Source: Caballeronia sp. dw_276 (GTDB taxonomy: Bacteria > Pseudomonadota > Gammaproteobacteria > Burkholderiales > Burkholderiaceae). Taken from it: 64,000 nt of DNA. The position numbers were made by a program, and so were the translations under genes. The stretch is from contig NZ_JAAVUV010000004.1 in NCBI RefSeq assembly GCF_018449635.1, positions 518,774-582,773 of the forward strand. The letters run 5' to 3'. This document shows, one piece after another, positions 1 to 10,481 of the stretch. Each line of letters opens with the position of its first letter. Positions within the stretch are counted from its first letter, which is position 1. The notes below the pieces were generated by a model that made no database searches, was not told where the DNA came from, and saw only the letters and a program-made list of their open reading frames with translations.

Positions 1-1
1 A

Positions 2-3000
2 TCGGTTCCGGTGGGCCGACCGTTGCCGAACGCTTATGCGTGCGTGTTCGATGCATTGGGATCAAGCGTACCGGTTGGCGCGATCGGCGAGCTTTATCTG
101 GGAGGTCCGGGCGTTGCGCGCGGTTATCTCGGTCGCGCGGCGGCCACGGCGGAAAAGTTCGTTCCGCATCCCGGCGCGACGGGTGAACGTCTGTACAGAA
201 CGGGCGATCGTGTTCGCTTACGCGCCGATGGCCGCCTGGACTTCCTCGGACGTCTCGACGATCAAGTAAAGATCCGCGGTTACAGGGTTGAGCCAGGCGA
301 AGTAAGCGCGATGCTGCGAACCATTGATGGCGTCATGCAAGCGGAAACGCTCGCGGTCGAACAGGATGGGCGCTTGCGGCTTGCATCGTTCGTGACGTTG
401 ACCGAGGGTAGCGTTCAAACGGAAGCGGCTTTGCGCGAAGCGCTCGCGCTGCGCGTGCCTGAGTACATGATTCCCTCGGTACTCGCAGTGCTGGAGGCAC
501 TTCCGGTGACGCCTAACGGCAAAGTAGATCGCGCTGCGCTGCGCGAAATCGCGGGCGCTCCCGCACCTGTCGAAAGCGACGGCGATGCACCTCGCGGACC
601 GACGGAAGATACACTCGCTGCTGTCTGGAAAGACGTATTGAAAGTCGAACGTATTGGTCGTGGCGACAATTTCTTCGAACTCGGCGGCGACTCGATTCTC
701 GTGCTTCAAGTGATCGCGCGATCGAGAAAACGTGGTGTGCGTTTTACGCCGAAGCAACTCTTCGATGGCCCGACTATCGCGCGACTGGCAACGGTCGCAA
801 CCTCGACGGATGCAGCGGTTATTCCGAAGCCAAGCACGCCGCCTCGTGCTTCAAATGCAGTGCTTACGCCTGCGCAACTCCGGTTTTTCGCACTGGACAT
901 GCCGCAACGCGGACACTGGAACCAGTCGGTTCAGTTCGATACACAAACGCCATTCGACCTCGACGCTTTCGCGCGTGCCTTCAACGCGCTGCTTACGCAT
1001 CACGAGATTTTCAGCCAGCGTTTCGTACAGCGTTCTGGCGGGAATACTTGGTCGATAGTTCAAGCGGCGAAGCCTTTCGATACCTTACCGCTTGCCGCCA
1101 CCACCGCAACCGATCGAGCCGATGCGCTCGCACAATTCGACGCATTGCAATGCACACTCGATATCACGAACGGCCCGCTTGTCTGCGCGCTCGCGGCGAC
1201 GCTTCCTGACGGAAGCGCGCAACTCTATCTGGCGATTCATCACCTGATCGTCGATGGCGTTTCGTGGCGCATCTTGCTTGAGGATCTTGACACGACCTAC
1301 CGGGCCGCGATCGAGCGGCGCGCGGTACGTTTGCCGCCCACGGGTTCACGGGCACAGGATTGGGCTGCGCGTCTTGCACGCGCCGCGCGTGATCCGAGTT
1401 CCCAGTTCGCACAGGAAACATCGTACTGGTCCGCGCTTTCAGGTGATTACGATGACTTGCCGATCGACCATCCTGAAGCATCAGCGACAAATGCTGACGC
1501 CGTGGTTTTTGAACAGACACTCGATGCCGATCTGACGCGCGCCGCGCTGAGCGAAGCAAACGCAGCGTACCGGACGCAAACGGTCGAGATACTTGTTGCC
1601 GCGCTGGCTCATGCGTTTCAGGAGAAAACGGGACAGACGTCGTGCCGTATCGAACTCGAAGGCCACGGCCGTGAAGCGTTGTTCGATGACATCGATGCAA
1701 GCCGAACGCTCGGCTGGCTGACGAGTCATTACCCGGTTGCGCTGGACCTTGGCGAAACGCCTCTGGGCACGCTCACCCAGGTGAAAGACACGTTGCGCGC
1801 AGTGCCCAACAAGGGCCTTGGCTTTGGCGTACTGCGTCACTACGGCGACGATGCCACCCGAAAAGTGCTCGAAGCCATACCGCGTCCGCGCGTTACGTTC
1901 AACTATCTTGGTCAGTTCGAAGTTCCCCGCGACGCCTTGCTCAACCCGCGCTTTGGCGGCGCAGGTCGTGAACGGGACCTGGCCGGACCGCTAGGCAATA
2001 CGCTTGCGATCCACGCATATATCGATACGATCGGTTCACGGTCGCTAAGGTTGCACTGGGTCTACGCTGGCACCCAATTCCATCGCGCGACGATTGAAGC
2101 ATTGGCGCAGCTTTTCGAAACCGCGCTCGCAAGCATCGTGGCGGCATGCGCGACTCGTCTCGAAGTTCATGGCGGCGGCGCGACCCCGGGTGACTATCCA
2201 TTGGCGCGCGCAGCAGGTTTGAATCAGGCTGCGCTCAACCGCTTGCCGCATGATCTGCGCTCCATCGACGACATCTATCCGCTTTCGCCGATGCAGCAGG
2301 GCATTCTGTTCCATTCGTTGCTCGCACCGGAGCAGGCGACCTACATCAATCAACTCGTTGCAACGCTGCACGCGCCGGACGTACAACGTCTGCGCACCGC
2401 ATTCGATAGTGCGGTTCCCCGTCACGACATCTTGCGCACAAGCTTCACGCCCGGCGAAGCCACACCGATGCAGATCGTGCATCGCCAGGCGCGCTTGCCC
2501 GTAGAAATGCTCGACTGGCGTGGGCAGGGTGAGCTTGCGCTCGAGTCATGGCTTGCAGCCGATCGGGCCCGCGGTTTTGATCTGAGCAAACCGCCGCTGA
2601 TGCGCGTGACGCTCATCCAGATCGCGGACGACGAATGGAAACTTGTCTGGACCCGACATCATCTTCTGCTCGACGGCTGGAGCACCGCGCGTCTTTTCGC
2701 CGATATCCTGCGCGACTGCATGGAGCCAGCACGCCCGCAGTTCGCGGTGCCCGCAAAGGCACGCTATCGCGATTTCATCGCGTGGCTGGCGCAGAAGGAT
2801 ACAAACGCGGAAAAAGCATTCTGGCTTGAATGTCTTGCACTTCTCGATGAACCCGTGCTCGTTGCGAAACGCGAACCGGATATGCAGACTGGCAATCGTA
2901 CGTGGCGCGCGGCATTCGACGCGAGGACCATGTCCCGCATCACGGATACCGCGCGCCGGCTTCACATCACGCTCAACACACTTGTGCAAGGAGCGTGGGC

Positions 3001-5437
3001 GCTGGCGTTGCAACGTGTGACGCATCAATCGACGGTCGCGTTTGGCGCAACGGTGGCGGGGCGTCCTGATGCGCTGCCCGACGTCGATACCGTGCTTGGA
3101 CTCTTCATCAATACGTTGCCCGTCATCACGGAACCTTCGCCGCAGCGTGAAGCCGCAACATGGTTACGGGCGCTGCAAGCCGATAACGCGGCTGCCGCAG
3201 AACACGCTCACACACCGCTTGCCGATATCCAGCAGTGGGCAGGTCGGGGAGGCGGTGCGCTCTTCGACACGCTGCTTGTATTCGAAAACTATCCCGTAGA
3301 TGAAGCATGGGCCGGCCGGGATGAGCGCTCGCTCAAGATGCGCGATTTGCGCAATATCGAATCGACTGATTTCGCGGTTACGCTCGTGGTTGAAGCGGGT
3401 GAATCGATGACCATCGACTACGGTTATGACGCCGCGCGTATCGACGAAAAACGCGTCGCGATGTTGCATCGCGCATTTGCGGCATGTCTCGGAGCGCTTG
3501 TCGAAAGCCCGCATGCATTGCTTGGCACTATCTCGATAGCAAGTCCGGATGATATCGCCGCGATCGCGCAATGCAACGCGACCACCTACATTTCACCGGA
3601 GCAACAGCAGTTGCCGCTGCATCGCCAATTCGAACTCGCTGCCAAGGTCTCACCGCATGCGATCGCGCTCGAATTCGTTGATGCGAGCGGCGAGCTGCGC
3701 CAGATGTGCTACAGCGAACTCGACGCCCTGGCGAATCGTGTTGCGGCCGCGCTCGTAGCAAGAAGCGTCGTGCCGGATATGGTGGTGGCGTTGTGCGTGG
3801 AGCGTTCGTTTGACATGGTCATAGCGCTCATGGGCGTGCTGAAGGCGGGCGCCGCGTATTTGCCCATTGACCCTGATTATCCCGCTGAGCGCATCGCGTA
3901 TTTGCTCAAGGATGCGCAGCCTGCCGTCGTGTTGACGCAAGCGCATCTGCGCGAGCGCGTTGAAGCGAATGCCGCGAACGTTGCCACCGTCGCCGAGTTG
4001 ATGCAAGACAACACGACGTTCGCCGCGCGCGCTGACGTTCACGCAAAACAGCTTGCATACCTGATCTATACGTCGGGATCGACGGGCAAGCCCAAGGGCG
4101 CGGGCAACACGCACGGCGCGTTGTCGAACCGCATTGCATGGATGCAACGCGCTTACACACTGACCGGTGGTGATGTCGTGCTGCATAAGACCCCGTTCGG
4201 TTTCGATGTCTCCGTGTGGGAGTTCGTCTGGCCGTTGTCGGTGGGAGCGAAGCTCGCGATTGCCGCGCCGGGCGATCATCGCGATCCGGCGCGACTTGTT
4301 GCTGCCATCGAAGCACGCGGCGTGACGATGTTGCACTTCGTTCCTTCGATGCTCGCGGCGTTTGTCGCGTACCTCGAAGACTTCAACGCTGCTGCACGTT
4401 GCACGACCCTACAGCGGATCATTGCGAGCGGCGAGGCGCTTGCGCCGGAACTCGTTGCACGTGTCGCGCAGTTGCTGCCGAACGCGCGCTTGTACAACCT
4501 GTACGGTCCGACCGAAGCTGCCATAGATGTCTCGCATTGGACCTGCAGTGCAAACGATGGAAACGCGGTGTCGGTGCCTATCGGCCACGCAATCGACAAC
4601 CTGCAACTGCACGTTCTCGATGCCGCGATGCATCCGCTGCCTGAAGGCGCGGTCGGCGAGTTGTATTTGGGCGGAGCCGGGCTTGCACGCGGGTATCTCG
4701 GGCGGCCGGCGCTTACCGCCGAGCGTTTCGTGCCCGATCCCTTCGTAGTGGGCGCACGTTTGTATCGAACGGGTGATCTTGCGTGCCGCCGCAGTGATGG
4801 CGCGCTCGACTATCTCGGCCGTATCGATACACAGGTGAAACTGCGCGGCCAACGCATCGAACCCGGCGAAATTGAAGGATTGCTGCGCGCGTATCCAGGC
4901 GTCAATGACGCCGTGGTCATCGTGCGCGACGAGCAACTGGTCGCGTATGTGGCGCGTGGCGGCGAAGGCTCGCTGGATCAGTCCGCGCTTCTGAATGCAT
5001 TGCGAGCACAACTGCCACCCTACATGGTGCCCGCGCGCGTGATCGAGCTCGCAGCGCTACCAGTCACGCCGAACGGTAAATGTGATCGCAATGCGCTACC
5101 GGCTCCGGCGCGCGAAGGCCGTCCGATCGAATTGCCGAAAACGACCACAGAGCAACAACTGGCCGCGATCTGGCAACGCGTGTTGCGCGTGGAATCGATA
5201 GGACGCGACGACGATTTCTTCGTCCTCGGCGGCCATTCTCTTCTTGCCACACAGGCCAATGCACAAGCCAATCTTCATTGGTCATTGATGCTCCCGCTAC
5301 GCATGCTTTTCGATCAACGCACGCTCGCGCGCTGCGCTGCAGAGATCGATCTGGCACTGGCCGAACGCGGCAACACAAATGAAAAAGACGCGTTAAGCGC
5401 CATCGATGCACTGCTCGGCGAACTCGAAGCGCAATGA
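2..5437 (+). CDS. orbI: Siderophore NRPS, 3' part (A'-T-E-C-A-T), ornibactin OrbI-like
   Basis: This is the C-terminal part of a large nonribosomal peptide synthetase. The reading frame is open from base 2, so the gene starts upstream of the window. Domains, numbered from the in-frame GTG at 11, are: end of an adenylation domain (GELYLGG, YRTGD, NGKVDR) to about 180; carrier domain with LGGDS, Ser228; epimerization domain with HHLIVDG at 410-416 and FNYLGQF; condensation domain with HHLLLDGWS from 883; adenylation domain with YTSGSTGKPKG near 1352; carrier domain with LGGHS, Ser1743. By-eye alignment to the GrsA pocket positions reads D-V-W-H-I-S-L-I-D plus the invariant K, one change from the classic serine code. 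An epimerizing module followed by a serine module matches positions 2 and 3 of ornibactin/malleobactin (D-hydroxy-Asp, L-Ser). The ornibactin name is inferred from architecture and gene order; a malleobactin-type name would serve equally well. Confidence 0.9.
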   Translation, partial: SVPVGRPLPNAYACVFDALGSSVPVGAIGELYLGGPGVARGYLGRAAATAEKFVPHPGATGERLYRTGDRVRLRADGRLDFLGRLDDQVKIRGYRVEPGEVSAMLRTIDGVMQAETLAVEQDGRLRLASFVTLTEGSVQTEAALREALALRVPEYMIPSVLAVLEALPVTPNGKVDRAALREIAGAPAPVESDGDAPRGPTEDTLAAVWKDVLKVERIGRGDNFFELGGDSILVLQVIARSRKRGVRFTPKQLFDGPTIARLATVATSTDAAVIPKPSTPPRASNAVLTPAQLRFFALDMPQRGHWNQSVQFDTQTPFDLDAFARAFNALLTHHEIFSQRFVQRSGGNTWSIVQAAKPFDTLPLAATTATDRADALAQFDALQCTLDITNGPLVCALAATLPDGSAQLYLAIHHLIVDGVSWRILLEDLDTTYRAAIERRAVRLPPTGSRAQDWAARLARAARDPSSQFAQETSYWSALSGDYDDLPIDHPEASATNADAVVFEQTLDADLTRAALSEANAAYRTQTVEILVAALAHAFQEKTGQTSCRIELEGHGREALFDDIDASRTLGWLTSHYPVALDLGETPLGTLTQVKDTLRAVPNKGLGFGVLRHYGDDATRKVLEAIPRPRVTFNYLGQFEVPRDALLNPRFGGAGRERDLAGPLGNTLAIHAYIDTIGSRSLRLHWVYAGTQFHRATIEALAQLFETALASIVAACATRLEVHGGGATPGDYPLARAAGLNQAALNRLPHDLRSIDDIYPLSPMQQGILFHSLLAPEQATYINQLVATLHAPDVQRLRTAFDSAVPRHDILRTSFTPGEATPMQIVHRQARLPVEMLDWRGQGELALESWLAADRARGFDLSKPPLMRVTLIQIADDEWKLVWTRHHLLLDGWSTARLFADILRDCMEPARPQFAVPAKARYRDFIAWLAQKDTNAEKAFWLECLALLDEPVLVAKREPDMQTGNRTWRAAFDARTMSRITDTARRLHITLNTLVQGAWALALQRVTHQSTVAFGATVAGRPDALPDVDTVLGLFINTLPVITEPSPQREAATWLRALQADNAAAAEHAHTPLADIQQWAGRGGGALFDTLLVFENYPVDEAWAGRDERSLKMRDLRNIESTDFAVTLVVEAGESMTIDYGYDAARIDEKRVAMLHRAFAACLGALVESPHALLGTISIASPDDIAAIAQCNATTYISPEQQQLPLHRQFELAAKVSPHAIALEFVDASGELRQMCYSELDALANRVAAALVARSVVPDMVVALCVERSFDMVIALMGVLKAGAAYLPIDPDYPAERIAYLLKDAQPAVVLTQAHLRERVEANAANVATVAELMQDNTTFAARADVHAKQLAYLIYTSGSTGKPKGAGNTHGALSNRIAWMQRAYTLTGGDVVLHKTPFGFDVSVWEFVWPLSVGAKLAIAAPGDHRDPARLVAAIEARGVTMLHFVPSMLAAFVAYLEDFNAAARCTTLQRIIASGEALAPELVARVAQLLPNARLYNLYGPTEAAIDVSHWTCSANDGNAVSVPIGHAIDNLQLHVLDAAMHPLPEGAVGELYLGGAGLARGYLGRPALTAERFVPDPFVVGARLYRTGDLACRRSDGALDYLGRIDTQVKLRGQRIEPGEIEGLLRAYPGVNDAVVIVRDEQLVAYVARGGEGSLDQSALLNALRAQLPPYMVPARVIELAALPVTPNGKCDRNALPAPAREGRPIELPKTTTEQQLAAIWQRVLRVESIGRDDDFFVLGGHSLLATQANAQANLHWSLMLPLRMLFDQRTLARCAAEIDLALAERGNTNEKDALSAIDALLGELEAQ

Positions 5438-5460
5438 AGACCGGGAACCAAGGATCAACG

Positions 5461-8400
5461 ATGACGGCACGACCGGATTTGCTTTCTCTCGCAGCACGCT
5501 TCGCGCAATTACCTGACGCACAACGCAAAGTGTTCCTGCAAAAACTCCCGGCGACGGGAATCGACTTTCGAATGCTGCCGATACCGCCGCGCGCCGAGCG
5601 CTCCGCAAGCGTTCCGGCTTCGTTCGCACAGACCCGTCTCTGGCTGCATGCGCGGATGATCGACGAGCCCGCCGCATATCACATCACCGAGCGTCTGCGT
5701 CTTGACGGGACACTCGACGAACATGCGCTGCGGCGTTCGTGCGACGCATTGATTGCGCGTCACGAGGCGTTGCGCACGACGTTTTCGGAAGGTGCGAATG
5801 GTGTCATGCAGACCGTGCGTGCGCCGGAGCCATGCCGCTGGCAGACATTCGACGTGAGCGGTATTGCGCTTGCGCAGCGCGAGGCCCGGGCAGAGGAACT
5901 GGCGCTCGCCGATGAAACCAAACCCTTCGATCTGGCCCACGGCCCGCTGATGCGCGCATGCCTGATTCGCCTCGATGCGCGGACACATTGGCTTGCGTTG
6001 ACCACCCATCACATTGTGTCGGACGGCTGGTCGGGCGATGTTGCGCTCGCGGAGCTGGCGTCGTTCTACCGGTCGTATGCAACGGGCGATGCGGTCACAC
6101 TCGAGTCACTGCCGGTGCAGTACGCCGATTACGCGCTATGGCAACGACGTTGGCTCGACGCTGGCGAGCGTGATCGTCAACTTGAATTCTGGCGTGTACA
6201 AATCGACCCGGAGCGTGACGTGCTGATGCTCCCAGGGGCGGCGCCACGTCCGGCGCAACGTAGCGCGCGCGCCGCGCGTCACGTGATCAAGCTCGACACC
6301 CAGATCGTGCAGCGCATCACCAATCTTGCCCACTCACACCGCACAACGCCATTCGCCGTTTTGCTTGCAACGCTCAACGCATTGCTCGCGCGTGCGTCAG
6401 GGGAGCAACATATCCAGATCGGCGTGCCGGCCGCAAATCGCGAACGTGCCGAAACCGCGGGATTGATCGGCTTCTTCGTGAACACGTTGACGCTCGCAAT
6501 GCGCATCGATACAACGAAAAGTTTTTCTGCGCTTATCGATGCAACGGCGCAAGGTCTTATTGATGCCCAGGCGCATCAGGACGTGCCCTTCGAGCAAGTG
6601 GTCGAGGCCACGGGCGTCGCGCGTAGCGCAAGCCATCATCCGCTGTTCCAGGTCATAGCCGCGTATGGCGCACGCCGTCCGTTGCCGTCTTTCGCCGATG
6701 TCCGCGTGACCGAGTTGCCCTCGGGCACGCCATTCGCAAAGTTCGACCTGACGCTCAATTTCGAGGTCCGCGACGATGGCTTCATCGACGCCGCTTTTCT
6801 TTACGCGCTCGATCTGTTCGAAGCCGATGCCATCGATCGCCTGGCGCAGCGGTTTATCGAATTGCTGTTGAACGCACTTGATACACCAGATATTGCAGTC
6901 GGCGACCTGCAATGGTTGCCGCTCGCCGAACGCATTCAGCTCGATGCATGGAACCATAATCCGCCCGACGACGATGGCCCGTTCAGGCCCGTCCACGAAC
7001 GCATAGCCGATCATGCGCGTGCGCGTCCCAATGCTCGCGGCGTGGCGGACGTGGATCGCTCGCTCACGCGTCACGAAGTGAATACACGCGCAACACAGCT
7101 CGCACAGCGTCTGGTTGCTGCAGGCGTCAGCGCCGAAATGCGCGTAGGAGTCGCTCTGAGCCGCTCCGTTGACCTGCCAGTCGGTTTGATCGCAGCACTG
7201 AAATCCGGCGGTGCGTTCGTCCCGCTCGACCCAAGCCATCCGCGCGAACGCCTCGCGCAAATCATCGACGATGCGCAGATTCTCCACATCATCACCGAGC
7301 GCGCAAGCCTGTCCGCGCTACCAGTCTCGGATCACGTGCGTATCTGGCTGGTCGATGACGAAAGTCTCTTCCACGACGACAGCACCGCGTTGCCCTCGGT
7401 TTCGCGAACGCAAGCAGCCTATGTGATCTATACATCGGGATCGACGGGAAAGCCGAAAGGCGTGATCGTCGATCATGGATCGTTCGCGCTGCATTGCGCG
7501 GCGATCGCGAGGCGCTACGGGGTAAGCGAGAAGGATGTGTTCCTGCTGTTCCAGTCCGTGAACTTCGATGGTTCGCACGAAGGCTGGTTCTCGCAGTACA
7601 TGTCCGGCGCGGCCGTTGCTGTGACGGCGGATACGCTATGGCCGCCTGCGCTGACTTGCAAGATGATGGTGCGCGAAGGCGTGACCATGACCTACGTGCC
7701 GCCCGGCTGCGCGACGCAACTTGCAGAGTGGGCGCTCGCACACGGCGCGCCGCCTACGTTGCGCTCGCTGACAGTGGGCGGCGAGGCCACGTCGCGCGAA
7801 GCCTTTGCGCTGATGCGCCGCGCGTTCCCGCATGCCCGCATCGTCAATGGCTATGGCCCGACGGAAACGGTCATCACGCCAATGCTGTGGATGTTCAACC
7901 CCGGCGACGATCCCGCGAAGCTTGCCGACAGCGCGTATCTGCCGATCGGCACGCTCGTCGGGGCGCGTACCGCGCATGTCCTCGACGCACGCCTGAACAC
8001 GCTGCCTGTCGGTGTGATCGGCGAGTTGTATCTGGGTGGGGATGGCATTGGCGTCGCGCGCGGTTATCTCGATCGATCCGCAATGACGGCTGAGCGTTTC
8101 GTGCCCGATCCGTTCGGCGTTCCGGGCGCGCGGCTGTATCGAACGGGGGATCTTGTGAAGCGCCGCGCCGATGGCGTGTTTGATTTCATCGGCCGCGTGG
8201 ATCATCAGGTCAAGCTGCGCGGCTTGCGTATCGAGCTCGGAGAGATCGAAGCGCAACTCGCGGCGCATGACGATGTGCGCGAGGCCGTTGCGGTGGTGAA
8301 CGGCAAGGGCGCGCAAGCGGCGCTCGTGGCCTACGTCGAACTGACCGATGAAGCACGCAAGCGCTCCGTTCGTGCCGATGCCGCCGAGCTGGACGCACAC

Positions 8401-10416
8401 CTGCGCCACACGCTGCCGGACTACATGGTGCCGGCGTTCATAGTCGTGCTCGACGCCTTGCCGCGCAATACGAATAGCAAGGTCGATCGCGCTGCATTGC
8501 CTGAACCGCAGCGCGTGCAGCGCGCTTATGAAGTGCCCTTGGACGCAACGGAGATCGCCATAGCGCGGATCTGGCGCGAAGTGCTGGGCGCGGAAGCGGT
8601 CGAACGCGTCGGCCGTGCGGACCATTTCTTCGAACTCGGTGGTCACTCGCTCGCGGCGGTGCGGGTGGCAACGCGCGTTGCCGAGCAGCTTGGACGGGAC
8701 GTGCCGGTTCGCACGCTTTTCGAGGCGCCGGTTTTATCGCAGTACGCCCAGCGCGTGGCGCTTGCCAGACATTCGGACGCGTTGCTGGATGCGTCAGTCG
8801 AAAAACAACTGGAAGCGGATGGCGATGGCATCTTGCCGTTGTCACCCGCGCAACTCGGCTTATGGTTTTTGTGGCGCACGCAACCCGATAGTGCCGCTTA
8901 CAACATACCGGTCGCGTTGCGACTGCGTGGCGAGCTTTCCGTCGAGGCGTTGCGTGGAGCGTTCACGCAGGCCGCTGCCCGTCATCCTGCGTTGCGCACG
9001 CGTTTTGTTGAAAGAGGGACAAGCCTCCCGGGTCAGCGTATTGAAGACCCGCGACCGATAGAACTTCACGTGATCGACCTCTCGAACAATCCAGCGCCCG
9101 TCGCGCGCGCGAATCGGCTTACGGACGAAGACGCGCTGGCTCCCTTCGACCTGCTTGAAGCAGCGCCGCTCTGGCGCGTGCGGCTTCTTAGACTTGCCGA
9201 CGACGATCACGTGCTTTCGCTCGTGATTCATCACATTGTCTCGGACGGTCATTCGATCGATCTCTGGCTCGATGAAATCCGTTCGACGTACGTTGCGCTA
9301 CGGTCCGGTGCACCGGTCGCACATTCAGCTCCGTTATCGCCGGTTCTTCCAATGGCCGCGCCGCAATCTCGCGTTGCATTTTGGCGCGACGCGCTGGAAA
9401 CGCTGGACACTGCTGCGTCGAACATCCTGCCGGCGCCGCCATCCGGTCGTGCAATGCAACCGCGCTGGACGGCGAGCCGCATCGCGTTCGAGTTCGACGA
9501 AGCGCTCATACGCCGTGCGCGCGCAATGTCGGTCGAAGCGCACGCAACGTTGCCCATGCTGTTACACGCCGCGCTCAACGTGGTGTTGTATCGGATGACT
9601 GGCGCGATCGACCAACCCGTCGGCGTGCTCGCTTCAACCCGCGAGCATTCGGGCGATGCCGCGCGCTACGCGCTCGGTCTCTTCATCAATGCGGTGGTCG
9701 TCCGCACGCAACTGACTGAATGTGACACGCCAGCGACCATCCTCGATGCGGTACGGGACGCGGCGCTCGCGGCGTACGCACATGCAGATACGCCTTTCGC
9801 CGATGTCGTCGCGGCATTGCGCGCTCCACGCGAAGGCATGACGAATCCATTGTTCCAGGTGATGTTCAACTATTTGCGTCCGGCGGCGAACGCCGGGCAC
9901 GACTGGGCGGGCCTCTCGCTTGAAGCGTTCAACGATGTCCGGCATCGCGTGGTCTTCGAGCTCGAGCTGGATATTGTCGAACATCGCGATGGACGCGTGA
10001 CCGGTGCATTTTCTTACGCGAACGAACTGGTCAATGCAACGTTCGCCGATGCGCTCGCGCGCGAGTATCTGGACGTGGTGATGCAATTCGTAGACGCTCC
10101 GAACGCCACCTTGGGATTCGTGCAGCCGCTTCACCAAGGTACACCGGGCGCACTGACGCCTTTCACGCTCGACGCCGAGGCCGCTTCAACAGCGCTCACG
10201 CTCGAACATCTCTGGCGTGATCTCTTCAATGGCCAGCCGCTTTCCCACGACGACAACCTCTTCGATGCCGGCGCAACCTCGTTCGACGTCGTCCGGTTTA
10301 TCGATGCAACCCGCGCTGCCGGTTTCGCATTGACCATCCGCGACGTCTTCGAAACGCCGAGCATCGCGGGCCTGGCCTCGAGGATCGCGTCGAACGTGGA
10401 GCTGCGCGAACCGTGA
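5461..10416 (+). CDS. orbJ: Siderophore NRPS, C-A-T-C-T, ornibactin OrbJ-like
   Basis: This is the terminal peptide synthetase of the siderophore assembly line, 1651 residues from the start chosen here. AAGGA lies just upstream of ATG 5461. An in-frame ATG at 5434 overlaps the preceding stop (ATGA) and is the alternative, adding 9 residues. Domains are: condensation with HHIVSDGWS at 183; adenylation with YTSGSTGKPKG near 658; carrier LGGHS, Ser1063; a second condensation domain with HHIVSDGHS at 1257; a final carrier-like domain with GATSFD, Ser1607. There is no thioesterase domain. By-eye pocket residues D-G-E-Y-T-G-G-I-T-K resemble hydroxyornithine-type pockets (shared D, Y, GGI and K). 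In ornibactin assembly this enzyme adds the formyl-hydroxyornithine, and its last condensation domain is thought to release the chain onto putrescine. That role is inferred here. Confidence 0.9.
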   Translation: MTARPDLLSLAARFAQLPDAQRKVFLQKLPATGIDFRMLPIPPRAERSASVPASFAQTRLWLHARMIDEPAAYHITERLRLDGTLDEHALRRSCDALIARHEALRTTFSEGANGVMQTVRAPEPCRWQTFDVSGIALAQREARAEELALADETKPFDLAHGPLMRACLIRLDARTHWLALTTHHIVSDGWSGDVALAELASFYRSYATGDAVTLESLPVQYADYALWQRRWLDAGERDRQLEFWRVQIDPERDVLMLPGAAPRPAQRSARAARHVIKLDTQIVQRITNLAHSHRTTPFAVLLATLNALLARASGEQHIQIGVPAANRERAETAGLIGFFVNTLTLAMRIDTTKSFSALIDATAQGLIDAQAHQDVPFEQVVEATGVARSASHHPLFQVIAAYGARRPLPSFADVRVTELPSGTPFAKFDLTLNFEVRDDGFIDAAFLYALDLFEADAIDRLAQRFIELLLNALDTPDIAVGDLQWLPLAERIQLDAWNHNPPDDDGPFRPVHERIADHARARPNARGVADVDRSLTRHEVNTRATQLAQRLVAAGVSAEMRVGVALSRSVDLPVGLIAALKSGGAFVPLDPSHPRERLAQIIDDAQILHIITERASLSALPVSDHVRIWLVDDESLFHDDSTALPSVSRTQAAYVIYTSGSTGKPKGVIVDHGSFALHCAAIARRYGVSEKDVFLLFQSVNFDGSHEGWFSQYMSGAAVAVTADTLWPPALTCKMMVREGVTMTYVPPGCATQLAEWALAHGAPPTLRSLTVGGEATSREAFALMRRAFPHARIVNGYGPTETVITPMLWMFNPGDDPAKLADSAYLPIGTLVGARTAHVLDARLNTLPVGVIGELYLGGDGIGVARGYLDRSAMTAERFVPDPFGVPGARLYRTGDLVKRRADGVFDFIGRVDHQVKLRGLRIELGEIEAQLAAHDDVREAVAVVNGKGAQAALVAYVELTDEARKRSVRADAAELDAHLRHTLPDYMVPAFIVVLDALPRNTNSKVDRAALPEPQRVQRAYEVPLDATEIAIARIWREVLGAEAVERVGRADHFFELGGHSLAAVRVATRVAEQLGRDVPVRTLFEAPVLSQYAQRVALARHSDALLDASVEKQLEADGDGILPLSPAQLGLWFLWRTQPDSAAYNIPVALRLRGELSVEALRGAFTQAAARHPALRTRFVERGTSLPGQRIEDPRPIELHVIDLSNNPAPVARANRLTDEDALAPFDLLEAAPLWRVRLLRLADDDHVLSLVIHHIVSDGHSIDLWLDEIRSTYVALRSGAPVAHSAPLSPVLPMAAPQSRVAFWRDALETLDTAASNILPAPPSGRAMQPRWTASRIAFEFDEALIRRARAMSVEAHATLPMLLHAALNVVLYRMTGAIDQPVGVLASTREHSGDAARYALGLFINAVVVRTQLTECDTPATILDAVRDAALAAYAHADTPFADVVAALRAPREGMTNPLFQVMFNYLRPAANAGHDWAGLSLEAFNDVRHRVVFELELDIVEHRDGRVTGAFSYANELVNATFADALAREYLDVVMQFVDAPNATLGFVQPLHQGTPGALTPFTLDAEAASTALTLEHLWRDLFNGQPLSHDDNLFDAGATSFDVVRFIDATRAAGFALTIRDVFETPSIAGLASRIASNVELREP

Positions 10417-10481
10417 CCGATCAACTCAACCGCCGCGCGCCATTTCAACGCGTCGGCGCAAACCGATAAAGGACCTGAGAC

